A stretch of DNA of 64,000 bases from Streptomyces venezuelae (GTDB taxonomy: Bacteria > Actinomycetota > Actinomycetes > Streptomycetales > Streptomycetaceae): the NCBI RefSeq assembly GCF_008642315.1, contig NZ_CP029192.1, positions 2,418,001 to 2,482,000 on the forward strand, written 5' to 3'. Below are positions 49,866-63,159 of the stretch, piece after piece. The position numbers and the translations under genes are program-made. Below the pieces are notes generated by a model that saw only the letters and a list, made by a program, of their open reading frames with translations, searched no databases and was not told where the DNA came from. Numbering within the stretch: the stretch's first letter is position 1; every line of letters starts with the position of its first letter.

Positions 49866-52559
49866 ATGGGTTCGGGAGAACTGGGCGTCGATACAGTCGA
49901 CACACTCGATACTGTCGATACTCGTACGAGGAGTGCTGTGATCACCGCGCGCGCGGCTGCCACCTTCGAGCCGGTCGGACGTTCCGTCGCGACGGCCCGC
50001 TCCTTCGTGCGCGACACCCTCCAGGGGTGGGGGTTCTCCGACGTCATCGACGACGCCGTCGTCCTCACCAGCGAGCTGGTCACCAACGCCGTGGTGCACG
50101 CCGGCACGGCCGCCGACGTCGAGTGCCTGCGCAGCGAGGACGCCGTCCGCATCGAGGTCTCCGACCGCTATCCGGAACGCGAGATCCCGCTCCAGCAGTC
50201 CTCCGTGAACATGGGCAGCCCCGACCGCGAGGGCGGCCGCGGCCTCCAGCTCTGCGCCGCGCTGGCCACCCGCTGGGGCGTCGACTACACCCCCACACAC
50301 AAACAGGTCTGGTTCCAGCTCGACCTGCCCCAGCGCTCCGTCGGCACCCGCGCCGCGGGACCCTCGCTCCCCGCCGACCTGCTGCCCATCGCCGACGGCA
50401 GAGTCCGCGTCGCCGTCATCCAGATCGACCGCCTGGGCGCCATCTCCGCCTGGAACGAGGACGCCGAGGAACTCTTCGGGTACGTGGCCGAGCAGGTCAT
50501 GGGCAAGCCCCTCAACGACCTCGCGGCCTGGCCCCACACCCCCGGCACCAGCACAGGCATCGCAGAGGCCCTCCAGCTCTCCCGCTGGGAGGGCAGCTAC
50601 GGCGTCCGCAACGCCCACGGCCGAGTCGTCCCCGTCTACGCCTCGCACCTGCGCGTACGCGACGCCGACGGCGAACCCTCCACGGTCTGCCTCCTCGTAC
50701 GCGACGACGAGCGCGCCGTCCTCCAGACCCCGCTGCGCGGCACCGCCCCCGAGCCCGGCTCCCTCAGCGAGCCGCACGCCGCGGACCCCTTCGAGGTCTT
50801 CATCGGCTCCCCCGCCCCCGACGACCTCGACGGGCTGCTCCAGCGCACCGTCGAACGCGCCCGCGACATGCTCGACGGCGACGCGGCGTTCCTGCTCCTG
50901 GCCACCGACGACGAGACCGAACTCGAAGTACGCGCCTCCACGGGCCTCCCCTCGGCCCGCCAGCGCTTCGCCCGCGTCCAGGTCGAGTCGGCCCCGGGGC
51001 GCTACGGCTCCGCCCGCATGCCGGCCGTCCACGAGGACCTCACGGTGGTGCCGGGCGCGGTCCCCCTGCTCTCCGGCACCGGCATGCGCTCCGTCGTCAC
51101 CGTCCCGCTGAAGGTGGAGGGCCGCCTCACGGGCTCCCTCGGCGTCGCCGCCGAGGCCTCCGGGCGGTACTCGAACGAGGAGGCCCTGCGCCTACAGTTC
51201 GCCGCCGACCGCATCGCCCTGGCCGTGGAGTCCGCCCGCCTCGGCGAGCTGGAGAGGCTCCGCCGCGGTTCGCTCTCGTTCCTCGTCGAGGCCTCCGACC
51301 TTCTGGCGGGCACCCTCGACCGCGACCAGACGCTGGCCCTCATGGCACAGATGACAGTCCCCACGCTCGCCACTTGGTGCGCGGTCTACACGATCGCCGA
51401 CCAGTCCGCCGAGCCCTATCTTTCGTACGTTCTGCACGAGGACGAGGAGCGCATCGACGGCCTCAAGGCCCTCCTCTCCAAGATCTCCCCGCCCGACCCG
51501 GTCCCCACCCCCGGCGCCCGCGTCTGGGCGGCTCCCTCGGAAGCCGCCCACCAGGCCGCCCTGCGCACGTCCATGCGCAGCCTGGGCCTCGGCGAGCCGC
51601 CCGGCCTCGGCACGGGCATCGGCACGACGCTCTCCACCGCTTCGGCGGTGGGCGGCGAGACCGTGGTCCTCCCGCTGGTCGCCCGCAACCGCGTCATCGG
51701 CATGCTCACCCTCGGCAAGCCCGCCGACGAGCACTTCCGCCAGGAGATCCTGGAATTGGCCGAAGATCTCTCCCGCCGGGCGGCCCTCGCCCTCGACAAC
51801 GCCCGCCTCTACTCGGAGCGCATGGCCATCAGCCAGTCCCTCCAGCGCAGCCTGCTGCCGCCGGGACTGCCGCAGGTGCCGGGCGTCGAGGTCGACGTCA
51901 TCTACCGCGCGGCCGGCGAGGGCAACGAAGTCGGCGGCGACTTCTACGACCTCTTCCCCATCCGCGACGGCGCGTACGGCTTCGCCATCGGCGACGTCTG
52001 CGGCACGGGCCCGGAGGCCGCGGCCGTCACGGGCCTCGCCCGGCACGCCCTGCGCCTGCTCGCCCGTGAGGGCTTCGGCGGCCCCGCGGTCCTCGAACGC
52101 CTCAACGCCGCGATCCTCGACGAGGGAGCCCGCAGCCGCTTCCTCACTCTCCTGTACGGCGAGTTGTGGCCCCAGGAGGACGGCTCGGCGGTCCTGAAGA
52201 TCGTGTGCGCCGGCCATCCGCTGCCGCTGCGCCTGCGCCAGGACGGCACGGTCGAGCCGTACGCGGAACCGCAGCCCCTGCTCGGCGTCATGGACGACCT
52301 GGAGCTGTACGAGCAGACGGCGACGCTCGACCCGGGTGACGTCCTGCTGTGTGTCACCGACGGCGTCACGGAGCGCCGCGAGGGCACGCGCATGCTCGGC
52401 GACGACGGTCTGGCCGACGTCCTCACGACCTGCACGGGCCTGACGGCCGGAGCGGTCGCGGCCCGCATCATGCGCGCGGTGGAGCGCTTCGCGACGGACG
52501 CGCCGTCGGACGACATGGCGATCCTCGCGATGCGGGTTCCCGGCCTCCAGAAGGACTGA
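49866..52559 (+). CDS. osaC: OsaC: multidomain regulator with ATPase (RsbW-like), PAS, GAF and PP2C domains
   Basis: An 897-residue cytosolic protein divergent from osaA. ATG 49866 is 10 nt after GGAGGGG; GTG 49938, with a GAGGAG five bases before it, is an equally good start and would remove a VDT repeat region. Domains: anti-sigma-factor-type HATPase at about 40-165 (DDAVVLTSELVTNAVVHAGT; GGRGLQLCAALATRWG), PAS at about 180-290, two GAF domains at about 330-670, and a SpoIIE-type PP2C phosphatase at about 690-890 (GGDFYDLFPI; FAIGDVCGTG; DDMAILAMRV). In S. coelicolor OsaC acts on SigB after osmotic stress. Confidence 0.93.
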   Translation: MGSGELGVDTVDTLDTVDTRTRSAVITARAAATFEPVGRSVATARSFVRDTLQGWGFSDVIDDAVVLTSELVTNAVVHAGTAADVECLRSEDAVRIEVSDRYPEREIPLQQSSVNMGSPDREGGRGLQLCAALATRWGVDYTPTHKQVWFQLDLPQRSVGTRAAGPSLPADLLPIADGRVRVAVIQIDRLGAISAWNEDAEELFGYVAEQVMGKPLNDLAAWPHTPGTSTGIAEALQLSRWEGSYGVRNAHGRVVPVYASHLRVRDADGEPSTVCLLVRDDERAVLQTPLRGTAPEPGSLSEPHAADPFEVFIGSPAPDDLDGLLQRTVERARDMLDGDAAFLLLATDDETELEVRASTGLPSARQRFARVQVESAPGRYGSARMPAVHEDLTVVPGAVPLLSGTGMRSVVTVPLKVEGRLTGSLGVAAEASGRYSNEEALRLQFAADRIALAVESARLGELERLRRGSLSFLVEASDLLAGTLDRDQTLALMAQMTVPTLATWCAVYTIADQSAEPYLSYVLHEDEERIDGLKALLSKISPPDPVPTPGARVWAAPSEAAHQAALRTSMRSLGLGEPPGLGTGIGTTLSTASAVGGETVVLPLVARNRVIGMLTLGKPADEHFRQEILELAEDLSRRAALALDNARLYSERMAISQSLQRSLLPPGLPQVPGVEVDVIYRAAGEGNEVGGDFYDLFPIRDGAYGFAIGDVCGTGPEAAAVTGLARHALRLLAREGFGGPAVLERLNAAILDEGARSRFLTLLYGELWPQEDGSAVLKIVCAGHPLPLRLRQDGTVEPYAEPQPLLGVMDDLELYEQTATLDPGDVLLCVTDGVTERREGTRMLGDDGLADVLTTCTGLTAGAVAARIMRAVERFATDAPSDDMAILAMRVPGLQKD

Positions 52560-52623
52560 CGCCCCGGGGCACCGCAGGGTGCCCCGGCCCCCTCCGGGAA
52601 ACTCCTGACACACCGGATACGCG

Positions 52624-52655
52624 AAAGGCCCCCGCCCAACTGGGCGGAGGCCTTT
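52624..52655. terminator. Bidirectional terminator between osaC and tRNA-Thr
   Basis: AAAGGCC..CCGCCC pairs with GGGCGG..GGCCTTT around AACT. It is followed by TTTCC on the plus strand and by TTTCG on the minus strand, so it can end both osaC and the tRNA transcript. Confidence 0.88.
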
Positions 52656-52663
52656 CCTGTTTG

Positions 52664-52736
52664 AGCCCCCAAGCGGAATCGAACCGCTGACCTTCTCCTT
52701 ACCATGGAGACGCTCTACCGACTGAGCTATAGGGGC
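52664..52736 (-). tRNA. tRNA-Thr (anticodon GGU)
   Basis: A 73-nt cloverleaf. Acceptor GCCCCTA/TGGGGGC, D arm GCTC/GAGC, anticodon stem TCTCC/GGAGA with loop ATGGTAA (anticodon GGT, reading ACC/ACU), and T arm AGCGG TTCGATT CCGCT. Discriminator T; CCA not encoded. Confidence 0.96.
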
Positions 52737-52853
52737 CTGCTGCCCTTCGGGGGTTTTCCCCGCGGCAACGGAATAGATCATACCCGAAATCGAAGGTGCC
52801 TCGAACCGCTTCTTCCTCTGGACCGCCCCTTCCGACGCTGCCACTCTGCGCCC

Positions 52854-53774
52854 ATGCCGAGCCAACGCGGTACGCCTGCGCGGTACGCCCGTTCCCTGGC
52901 CCTCGCCGCCATGTTCCTCTCCCTGGCTGCCTGCGGATCGGGAGCCGACAAAGCCTCGACCGGGACACCCACCGAGAAGCGGCCGCGCGCGGAGAGCCCA
53001 CGCCCGGGAGACCAGAAGGTCACGCTCTCCTGGAAAGGCGAGAAGCGCGTCTACACAGTCCACGCCCCACCCACTTACTCCCGCACCAAGAACCTCCCGC
53101 TCGTCGTCGCGATGCACCCGTATCCGGGCGACGGCAGAGCCGCGGCAGCCATCAGCGGCCTCAACAAGAAGGCGGACGACGAGAACTTCCTCGTCGCCTA
53201 TCCGGACGGCCTCAACAAGGGTTTCAACGCGATGATCTGCTGCGGCACGGAAGACGACGTGGGATTCATCCGTACGCTCACACAGCGGCTGACCCGCACC
53301 TGGAACGCCGACCCGGACCGCGTCTACGCCACCGGCATCTCCAACGGCGGCGACATGACGTACAAGCTAGCCGTCGAACTCCCCGACAGGTTCGCGGCCA
53401 TAGCCCCGGTCAGCGGCGGATTCCTCGGCGCGGACGCCGAGAAGGCCTCCTACACACCGAAGACCCCGGTCTCCGTGATCACGTTCCTCGGCGGCGCGGA
53501 CCAGTACTTCCCCGCGATGGACAAGGGCATCAGGACCTGGCAGGAACGGCTGTCCTGCACGACGGGAAACCCGCGCGGAGTCCGGCAGACCAACGTCAAG
53601 AAGACCGAGGCCAAGTGCCGCGACGGGTCGGACGTGATCGTCTACCGGCTGCCCGACATGGGCCACGCGTGGCCGGAGGGTGCGGGCGGCGGAATGTCCG
53701 ACCCGACGGCAGGCATCAACGCGACCGACCTGATGTGGGAGTTCTTCAAGTCCCACATCAGGAAGGCCGGATAG
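52854..53774 (+). CDS. Secreted lipoprotein esterase, PHB-depolymerase (LpqC) family
   Basis: A 306-residue exported alpha/beta hydrolase. ATG 52854 (MPSQRGTPARYARSLALAA). The lipoprotein signal ends with LSLAAC (Cys near residue 27). The catalytic domain shows the family pattern: oxyanion region VVAMHPYPGD, nucleophile ATGISNGGDM (GxSxG), Asp in the FLGGADQYF region and His in DMGHAWP. Four or five further cysteines (ICCG, SCTTG, KCRDG) may form disulfides outside the cell. Substrate may be a polyester or feruloyl-type ester. It converges with the DegT-like gene (3-nt gap). Confidence 0.88.
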   Translation: MPSQRGTPARYARSLALAAMFLSLAACGSGADKASTGTPTEKRPRAESPRPGDQKVTLSWKGEKRVYTVHAPPTYSRTKNLPLVVAMHPYPGDGRAAAAISGLNKKADDENFLVAYPDGLNKGFNAMICCGTEDDVGFIRTLTQRLTRTWNADPDRVYATGISNGGDMTYKLAVELPDRFAAIAPVSGGFLGADAEKASYTPKTPVSVITFLGGADQYFPAMDKGIRTWQERLSCTTGNPRGVRQTNVKKTEAKCRDGSDVIVYRLPDMGHAWPEGAGGGMSDPTAGINATDLMWEFFKSHIRKAG

Positions 53775-53777
53775 GGC

Positions 53778-54440
53778 TCAGAAGGCCGGCTGCAGAAGCC
53801 CACCCAGCGCATTGCACGCGGACACGACGCGCTGCAGTTCACGCCGCGTCATGGAGGCCCCGACGGGAAGCGCCAGCGTCTCGTCCGCGGCACGTTCGGT
53901 CTCGGGCAGCCGCACATCCCGCCAGAACCGCGGCATGCGGTGCACGGGAGTCTTCACCGGCACCCGGCAGTCGACGCCCTTGGCCCGTACGGCTCGTGCG
54001 AACGCGTCCCGGTCGGGCCGCCCGTTCCCGGGCACCCGCACGACGTACTGCTCGTAGCTGTGCCCATCACCGCCGTCGGGCGTGACGACGCCGTTGAGCC
54101 GCCCGCTGAGATACGCGGCATGCTGCCGTCGGAGCGACAGCCCGTCGCGCGGGGTCTCGGACTCCCCTTGCTCCAGGACGAGCAGCCCGTGCCGCTGTCC
54201 TACGTCTCTCAGCCGCCGTACGTCGGCCTGGTTGCCGAAGCGGTGCACGACGACGACGGCGGCCGTGCGCGAAGTGACCGCGGCGGCGACGGCGTCGGGG
54301 TCGAGGCAGTACGTGGTGGGCTCTATGTCCGCGAAGACGGGCACCGCTCCGGTGAGCATCACGGCTTCGGCCACCTCGGTGTTCCCGTAGGCCGGTACGA
54401 CGACTTCGTCACCGGTACCGACGCCGGCGGCGCGCAACAT
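53778..54440 (-). CDS. DegT/DnrJ/EryC1/StrS-like protein lacking the PLP-lysine segment
   Basis: A 220-residue protein starting at ATG 54440 (MLRAAGVGTGDEVVVPAYGN), with GGGGA 8 nt upstream; ATG 54455 is possible. It matches the sugar aminotransferase family at the start of the large domain (VFADIEPTTYCLDPDAVAAAV; RTAAVVVVHRFGNQADV) and at the small domain (HSYEQYVVRVPGNGRPDRDAF; CRVPVKTPVHRMP). The usual region with S-x-x-P-x-K-N and the Schiff-base lysine is missing, as are the first ~60 residues. It is therefore probably not an aminotransferase, but the frame is intact and I believe similar short forms occur in other Streptomyces. It lies downstream of the rRNA operon terminator. Confidence 0.75.
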   Translation of the reverse strand: MLRAAGVGTGDEVVVPAYGNTEVAEAVMLTGAVPVFADIEPTTYCLDPDAVAAAVTSRTAAVVVVHRFGNQADVRRLRDVGQRHGLLVLEQGESETPRDGLSLRRQHAAYLSGRLNGVVTPDGGDGHSYEQYVVRVPGNGRPDRDAFARAVRAKGVDCRVPVKTPVHRMPRFWRDVRLPETERAADETLALPVGASMTRRELQRVVSACNALGGLLQPAF

Positions 54441-54494
54441 TGCAACTGTCCCCATACAGCGGATCGTGGCTGCACAACGTGAACGGCAAGTGAC

Positions 54495-54545
54495 GGAAAA
54501 CAAAAAAGAGCTGGTCCCTGAACCGAAGTTCAGGGACCAGCTCTT
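54495..54545 (-). terminator. rRNA operon terminator
   Basis: An 18-bp perfect stem (54506-54523 with 54528-54545) around CGAA; on the minus strand it is followed by TTTTTGTTTTCC. It ends the rRNA operon just after the 5S gene. Confidence 0.95.
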
Positions 54546-54555
54546 ATCAAAAGGA

Positions 54556-54674
54556 GTTCGGCGGCGTCCTACTCTCCCACAGGGTCCCCCCTGCAGTACC
54601 ATCGGCGCTGTGAGGCTTAGCTTCCGGGTTCGGAATGTAACCGGGCGTTTCCCTCACGCTATGACCACCGAAAC
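54556..54674 (-). rRNA. rrf: 5S ribosomal RNA
   Basis: About 119 nt; the minus strand reads from GTTTCGGTGGTCATAGCG to GGACGCCGCCGAAC, with complementary ends and the conserved CCGAACCCGGAAGCTAAG core. Ends are estimated to within a few bases. Confidence 0.95.
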
Positions 54675-54760
54675 ACTATGAAACTGTCAACCGCACCATG
54701 CGTGACCTTGCATGGGGTTGTTCGTGGTTTCAGAACCAACACAGTGGACGCGAGCAACTG

Positions 54761-59717
<4,957 letters not shown>

Positions 59718-60171
59718 ATGTGTACCGGTAATCCGGTGCTCACACACGAGAGCGGAACGGTCGGGAGGAATAATCCCGTCCGTTCACAGCGTCCTCGCTG
59801 TGTTTTTTCAAAGGAACCTCCAACTCACCGAAGTGAGCCGGGGTTATCAACATATCTGGCGTTGACTTTTGGCACGCTGTTGAGTTCTCAAGGAACGGAC
59901 GCTTCCTTTGTACTCACCCTTTCGGGCTTTCCTCCGGGCGCTTCCCTTCGGTGTTTCTTTTGTTCTTGCGTTTCCGACTCTATCAGACTCTTTCGTGTCC
60001 GATTTCCTCGGCGCCTTTCCGGTTCCCGCTCCGGCCTTTCGGCTTTCGCGTTTCCCTTTCCGGCGGCTCCGACTTTATCAGAAGTTCTGAGTCGGATTTC
60101 CCGCCCCGCTCGGTCGGTCCCAGGCACGTGAGTGCTCGGGGCTTCCCTCGCTGGCGGAGCCGTAAACCTAA
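59718..60171 (-). promoter_or_regulatory. rRNA operon leader and promoter region
   Basis: A roughly 450-nt stretch with no gene. A boxA-like antiterminator (minus strand GTTCCTTGAGAACTCA) lies at 59881-59896. Two related 34-35 bp elements at 60068-60101 and 59973-60007 share GGAAATC-GAC and CTGATARAGTCGGA. They give -10 boxes TAAAGT (60072-60077) and TAGAGT (59977-59982), most likely tandem promoters as known for Streptomyces rRNA operons. -35 boxes are not clear. Confidence 0.65.
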
Positions 60172-60172
60172 C

Positions 60173-60212
60173 GGAGCGGGGCGCCCCGATGCAAATCGAG
60201 GCGCCCCGCTCC
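60173..60212. terminator. Terminator between rnj and the rRNA operon
   Basis: GGAGCGGGGCGCC (60173-60185) pairs perfectly with GGCGCCCCGCTCC (60200-60212), extended inward by CGAT/ATCG. It should end rnj transcription before the rRNA promoters. Confidence 0.88.
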
Positions 60213-60235
60213 GGAGTTGACTGCGGTCGTGAGGG

Positions 60236-61921
60236 TCAGACCTCGACGACCACCGGCAGGATCATCGGCCGTCGGCGGTAGTTGTCCGAGACCCATTTGC
60301 CCAGCGTGCGGCGGATGAGCTGCTGCAGCTGGTGGGGTTCGACGACGCCGTCCTGGGCCGACTTGCCCAGTACTTCGTGGATCTTCGGCATCACGGCACT
60401 GAACGCCGAGTCCTCGATGCCGGAGCCGCGCGCCTGGATGGTCGGACCGCTGGTGATCTTGCCGGTGCTGGAGTCCACCACCACGAAGACCGAGATGATG
60501 CCCTCGTCGCCGAGGATCTTGCGGTCCTTCAGAGCCGGCTCGCCGACATCGCCCACGGAGAGGCCGTCCACGTAGACGTAACCCGCCTGGACCTTGCCGA
60601 CGATCTTCGCCTTGCCCTCGACGAGGTCGACGACGACGCCGTCCTCGGCGATCACGATGCGGTCGTGCGGGACGCCGGTGAGGGCGCCGAGCTCGGCGTT
60701 GGCGCGCAGGTGGCGCCATTCGCCGTGGACCGGCATCAGATTCTTGGGCTTGCAGATGTTGTAGAAGTACAGGAGCTCGCCGGCCGACGCGTGGCCGGAG
60801 ACGTGCACCTTCGCGTTGCCCTTGTGGACGACGTTCGCTCCCCAGCGGGTCAGGCCGTTGATCACGCGGTACACCGCGTTCTCGTTGCCGGGGATGAGGG
60901 ACGACGCCAGGATCACCGTGTCGCCCTGGACGATCCGGATCTGGTGATCGCGGTTGGCCATGCGGGAGAGCGCGGCCATGGGCTCTCCCTGCGAACCCGT
61001 GCAGACGAGGACGACCTGGCTGTCGGGCAGGTCGTCGAGCGTCTTGACGTCGACGACCAGGCCCGGCGGCACGCGCAGGTAGCCCAGGTCGCGGGCGATG
61101 CCCATGTTGCGGACCATCGAGCGGCCGACGAAGGCGACCCGGCGGCCGTACTCGTGGGCGGCGTCCAGGATCTGCTGGATGCGGTGCACGTGGCTGGCGA
61201 AGCTCGCCACGATGATCCGCTTCTGGGCGCCGGCGAAGACACCGCGGATCACGTTCGAGATGTCGCGCTCGGGCGGCACGAAGCCCGGGACCTCGGCGTT
61301 CGTCGAGTCGGAGAGGAGAAGGTCGATGCCTTCCTCGCTCAGCCGCGCGAACGCGTGCAGGTCGGTCAGGCGGCCGTCCATCGGGAGCTGGTCCATCTTG
61401 AAGTCGCCGGTGGCGACGACCATGCCCGCGGGGGTGCGGACGGCGACGGCCAGGGCGTCCGGGATGGAGTGGTTGACGGCGACGAACTCGCAGTCGAACG
61501 GGCCGAGGTGCTCGCGGTCGCCCTCGACGACCTCGAGCGTGTACGGACGGATGCGGTGTTCCTGGAGCTTCGCCTCGATCAGCGCGAGGGTCAGCTTGGA
61601 GCCGATCAGCGGAATGTCGGGCTTCTCGCGCAGGAGGTACGGGACACCACCGATGTGGTCCTCGTGCCCGTGCGTGAGCACGATGCCCTCGATGTCGTCG
61701 AGGCGGTCCCTGATGGACGAGAAGTCCGGCAGGATCAGGTCGATTCCGGGCTGCTCCTCCTCAGGGAAGAGCACTCCGCAGTCGACGATCAACAGACGAC
61801 CGTTGTACTCGAAGACGGTCATGTTGCGGCCGATCTCGCCGAGGCCGCCCAGCGGGGTGACCCGCAGGCCACCCTTCGGGAGCTTCGGCGGAGCACCGAG
61901 TTCAGGATGCGGATGACTCAA
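60236..61921 (-). CDS. rnj: Ribonuclease J
   Basis: A 561-residue metallo-beta-lactamase/beta-CASP nuclease with 5'-3' exo- and endonuclease activity in rRNA maturation and mRNA decay. The start is TTG 61921 (LSHPHPELGAPPKLPKGGLR), 6 nt after GAGGAG; the longer frame to ATG 61957 contains that ribosome-binding site. Metal-binding HGHEDH is at residues 84-89 and further ligands occur at NHSIPDA, ATGDFKMD and SGHAS. It has beta-CASP and C-terminal domains and the family-typical length. It is downstream of dapA. A 10-bp hairpin lies in its 5' leader. Confidence 0.96.
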   Translation of the reverse strand: MSHPHPELGAPPKLPKGGLRVTPLGGLGEIGRNMTVFEYNGRLLIVDCGVLFPEEEQPGIDLILPDFSSIRDRLDDIEGIVLTHGHEDHIGGVPYLLREKPDIPLIGSKLTLALIEAKLQEHRIRPYTLEVVEGDREHLGPFDCEFVAVNHSIPDALAVAVRTPAGMVVATGDFKMDQLPMDGRLTDLHAFARLSEEGIDLLLSDSTNAEVPGFVPPERDISNVIRGVFAGAQKRIIVASFASHVHRIQQILDAAHEYGRRVAFVGRSMVRNMGIARDLGYLRVPPGLVVDVKTLDDLPDSQVVLVCTGSQGEPMAALSRMANRDHQIRIVQGDTVILASSLIPGNENAVYRVINGLTRWGANVVHKGNAKVHVSGHASAGELLYFYNICKPKNLMPVHGEWRHLRANAELGALTGVPHDRIVIAEDGVVVDLVEGKAKIVGKVQAGYVYVDGLSVGDVGEPALKDRKILGDEGIISVFVVVDSSTGKITSGPTIQARGSGIEDSAFSAVMPKIHEVLGKSAQDGVVEPHQLQQLIRRTLGKWVSDNYRRRPMILPVVVEV

Positions 61922-61939
61922 AAGACTCTCCTCACCACA

Positions 61940-61970
61940 CGCGCCACGTACCTCCAAGGCACGTGGCGCG
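61940..61970 (-). promoter_or_regulatory. Hairpin in the 5' leader of rnj
   Basis: A perfect 10-bp inverted repeat CGCGCCACGT/ACGTGGCGCG (61940-61949 and 61961-61970) with an 11-nt loop ends a few bases before the ribosome-binding site of rnj. It is placed to affect translation or to be a cleavage site. Confidence 0.6.
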
Positions 61971-62069
61971 CATGACGTTCGTGCAGTAGCAGTTGTTGTG
62001 TGGGGTGCGGGCGGCTGTTCGATTGGGACGCGCCCGCGGGTTTCGCTTATTCAGTTGTGAAGTCTGTGG

Positions 62070-62969
62070 TTACAGCTGTACCCCGCCGGCCGCGAGATCG
62101 ATCTTGAGCTGGGCCGTCTCGTCGGGTGACAGTTCCACCATCGGGAGGCGGAGCGGGCCCGCGGGGCGTCCCTGGAGGGCCAGTGCCGCCTTGGTGGTGA
62201 TCACGCCCTGGGTGCGGAACATGCCGGTGAAGACAGGGAGCAGCTTCTGGTGGATCTCCGTGGCCTTCTGTACGTCACCGGTGAGGTGCGCCTCGAGCAT
62301 GGCGCGCAGCTCGGGGGTGACGACGTGGCCGACGACGGAGACGAAGCCGCACGCGCCGACGGACAGGAGCGGAAGGTTGAGCATGTCGTCGCCGGAGTAC
62401 CAGGCCAGGTCCGAGCGGGCGATGGCCCAGCTGGCGCGGCCGAGGTCGCCCTTGGCGTCCTTGTTGGCGACGATCCGGGGGTGCTCGGCGAGCCGGACGA
62501 GGGTTTCCGTGTTGATCGGAACGCCGCTGCGGCCCGGGATGTCGTACAGCATGACGGGCAGGTCGGTGCTGTCGGCGATGGCGGTGAAGTGCCGGAACAG
62601 GCCCTCTTGCGGGGGCTTGTTGTAGTAGGGCGTGACGGTCAGCAGGCCGTGGGCGCCTGCCTGCTCGGCGGCGCGGGCGAGCTCGAGACTGTGGCGGGTG
62701 TCGTTCGTGCCGACGCCCGCGACGATGTGGGCGCGGTCTCCGACGGCGTCCAGTACGGCTCGTACGAGATCGTTTTTCTCCGCGTCACTGACGGTCGGGG
62801 ACTCACCGGTGGTGCCGTTGATGACCAGGCCGTCATTGCCTGCGTCCACCAGGTGGGCGGCGAGCTGTTGCGCGCCGTCGAGGTCAAGTGCGCCGTCCGC
62901 CGTAAAGGGCGTGACCATGGCGGTGAGGACCCTCCCGAAGGGGGTCTGCGGAGTGGAGGTCGGAGCCAT
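62070..62969 (-). CDS. dapA: 4-hydroxy-tetrahydrodipicolinate synthase
   Basis: Condenses pyruvate with aspartate semialdehyde in the lysine/DAP pathway. 299 residues from ATG 62969 (MAPTSTPQTPFGRVL), with GGAGG nearby. The TIM-barrel motifs are NGTTGESPT (51-59), TPYYNKPPQEG, the Tyr of VMLYDIPG (Y142) and the Schiff-base lysine K170 (IVANKDAKGD). dapF of the same pathway is at the other end of the window. Between thyX and rnj, same strand. Confidence 0.97.
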   Translation of the reverse strand: MAPTSTPQTPFGRVLTAMVTPFTADGALDLDGAQQLAAHLVDAGNDGLVINGTTGESPTVSDAEKNDLVRAVLDAVGDRAHIVAGVGTNDTRHSLELARAAEQAGAHGLLTVTPYYNKPPQEGLFRHFTAIADSTDLPVMLYDIPGRSGVPINTETLVRLAEHPRIVANKDAKGDLGRASWAIARSDLAWYSGDDMLNLPLLSVGACGFVSVVGHVVTPELRAMLEAHLTGDVQKATEIHQKLLPVFTGMFRTQGVITTKAALALQGRPAGPLRLPMVELSPDETAQLKIDLAAGGVQL

Positions 62970-63042
62970 GGGTAACACGCTACTCGCTGCTCAGCGCGGG
63001 GTCGCCCCTCGGGGGATGTGTGGGGACCTGACAAGTGTGGAG

Positions 63043-63080
63043 CCCGGCACTGCCTGCTCGGGGGTTCAAGCAGTGCCGGG
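63043..63080. terminator. Hairpin between thyX and dapA
   Basis: An 11-bp perfect stem CCCGGCACTGC/GCAGTGCCGGG (63043-63053 and 63070-63080) with a 16-nt loop. No strong U tract; likely ends thyX transcription in part. Confidence 0.65.
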
Positions 63081-63159
63081 TCCGTTTGATCAGGCTAGAT
63101 GAACTTCACGAAGTGCCGCAAACCGGACACTTCGCTCGGTGCACCCGCACATCAGTGCC

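Noticed and set aside
52624..52736. Integrated element or att site at tRNA-Thr
   Set aside because: No integrase gene, no duplicated tRNA 3' end and normal core genes on both sides.
59888..60127. 79-codon minus frame and overlapping plus frames upstream of 16S
   Set aside because: Overlap the rRNA promoter/leader elements and have low-complexity RE/RK or RFP sequence.
62992..63042. TTGTCAGGT on the minus strand before dapA as another PafBC-type promoter
   Set aside because: The -10 hexamer at the required spacing (ATCCCC) does not fit TAnnnT.
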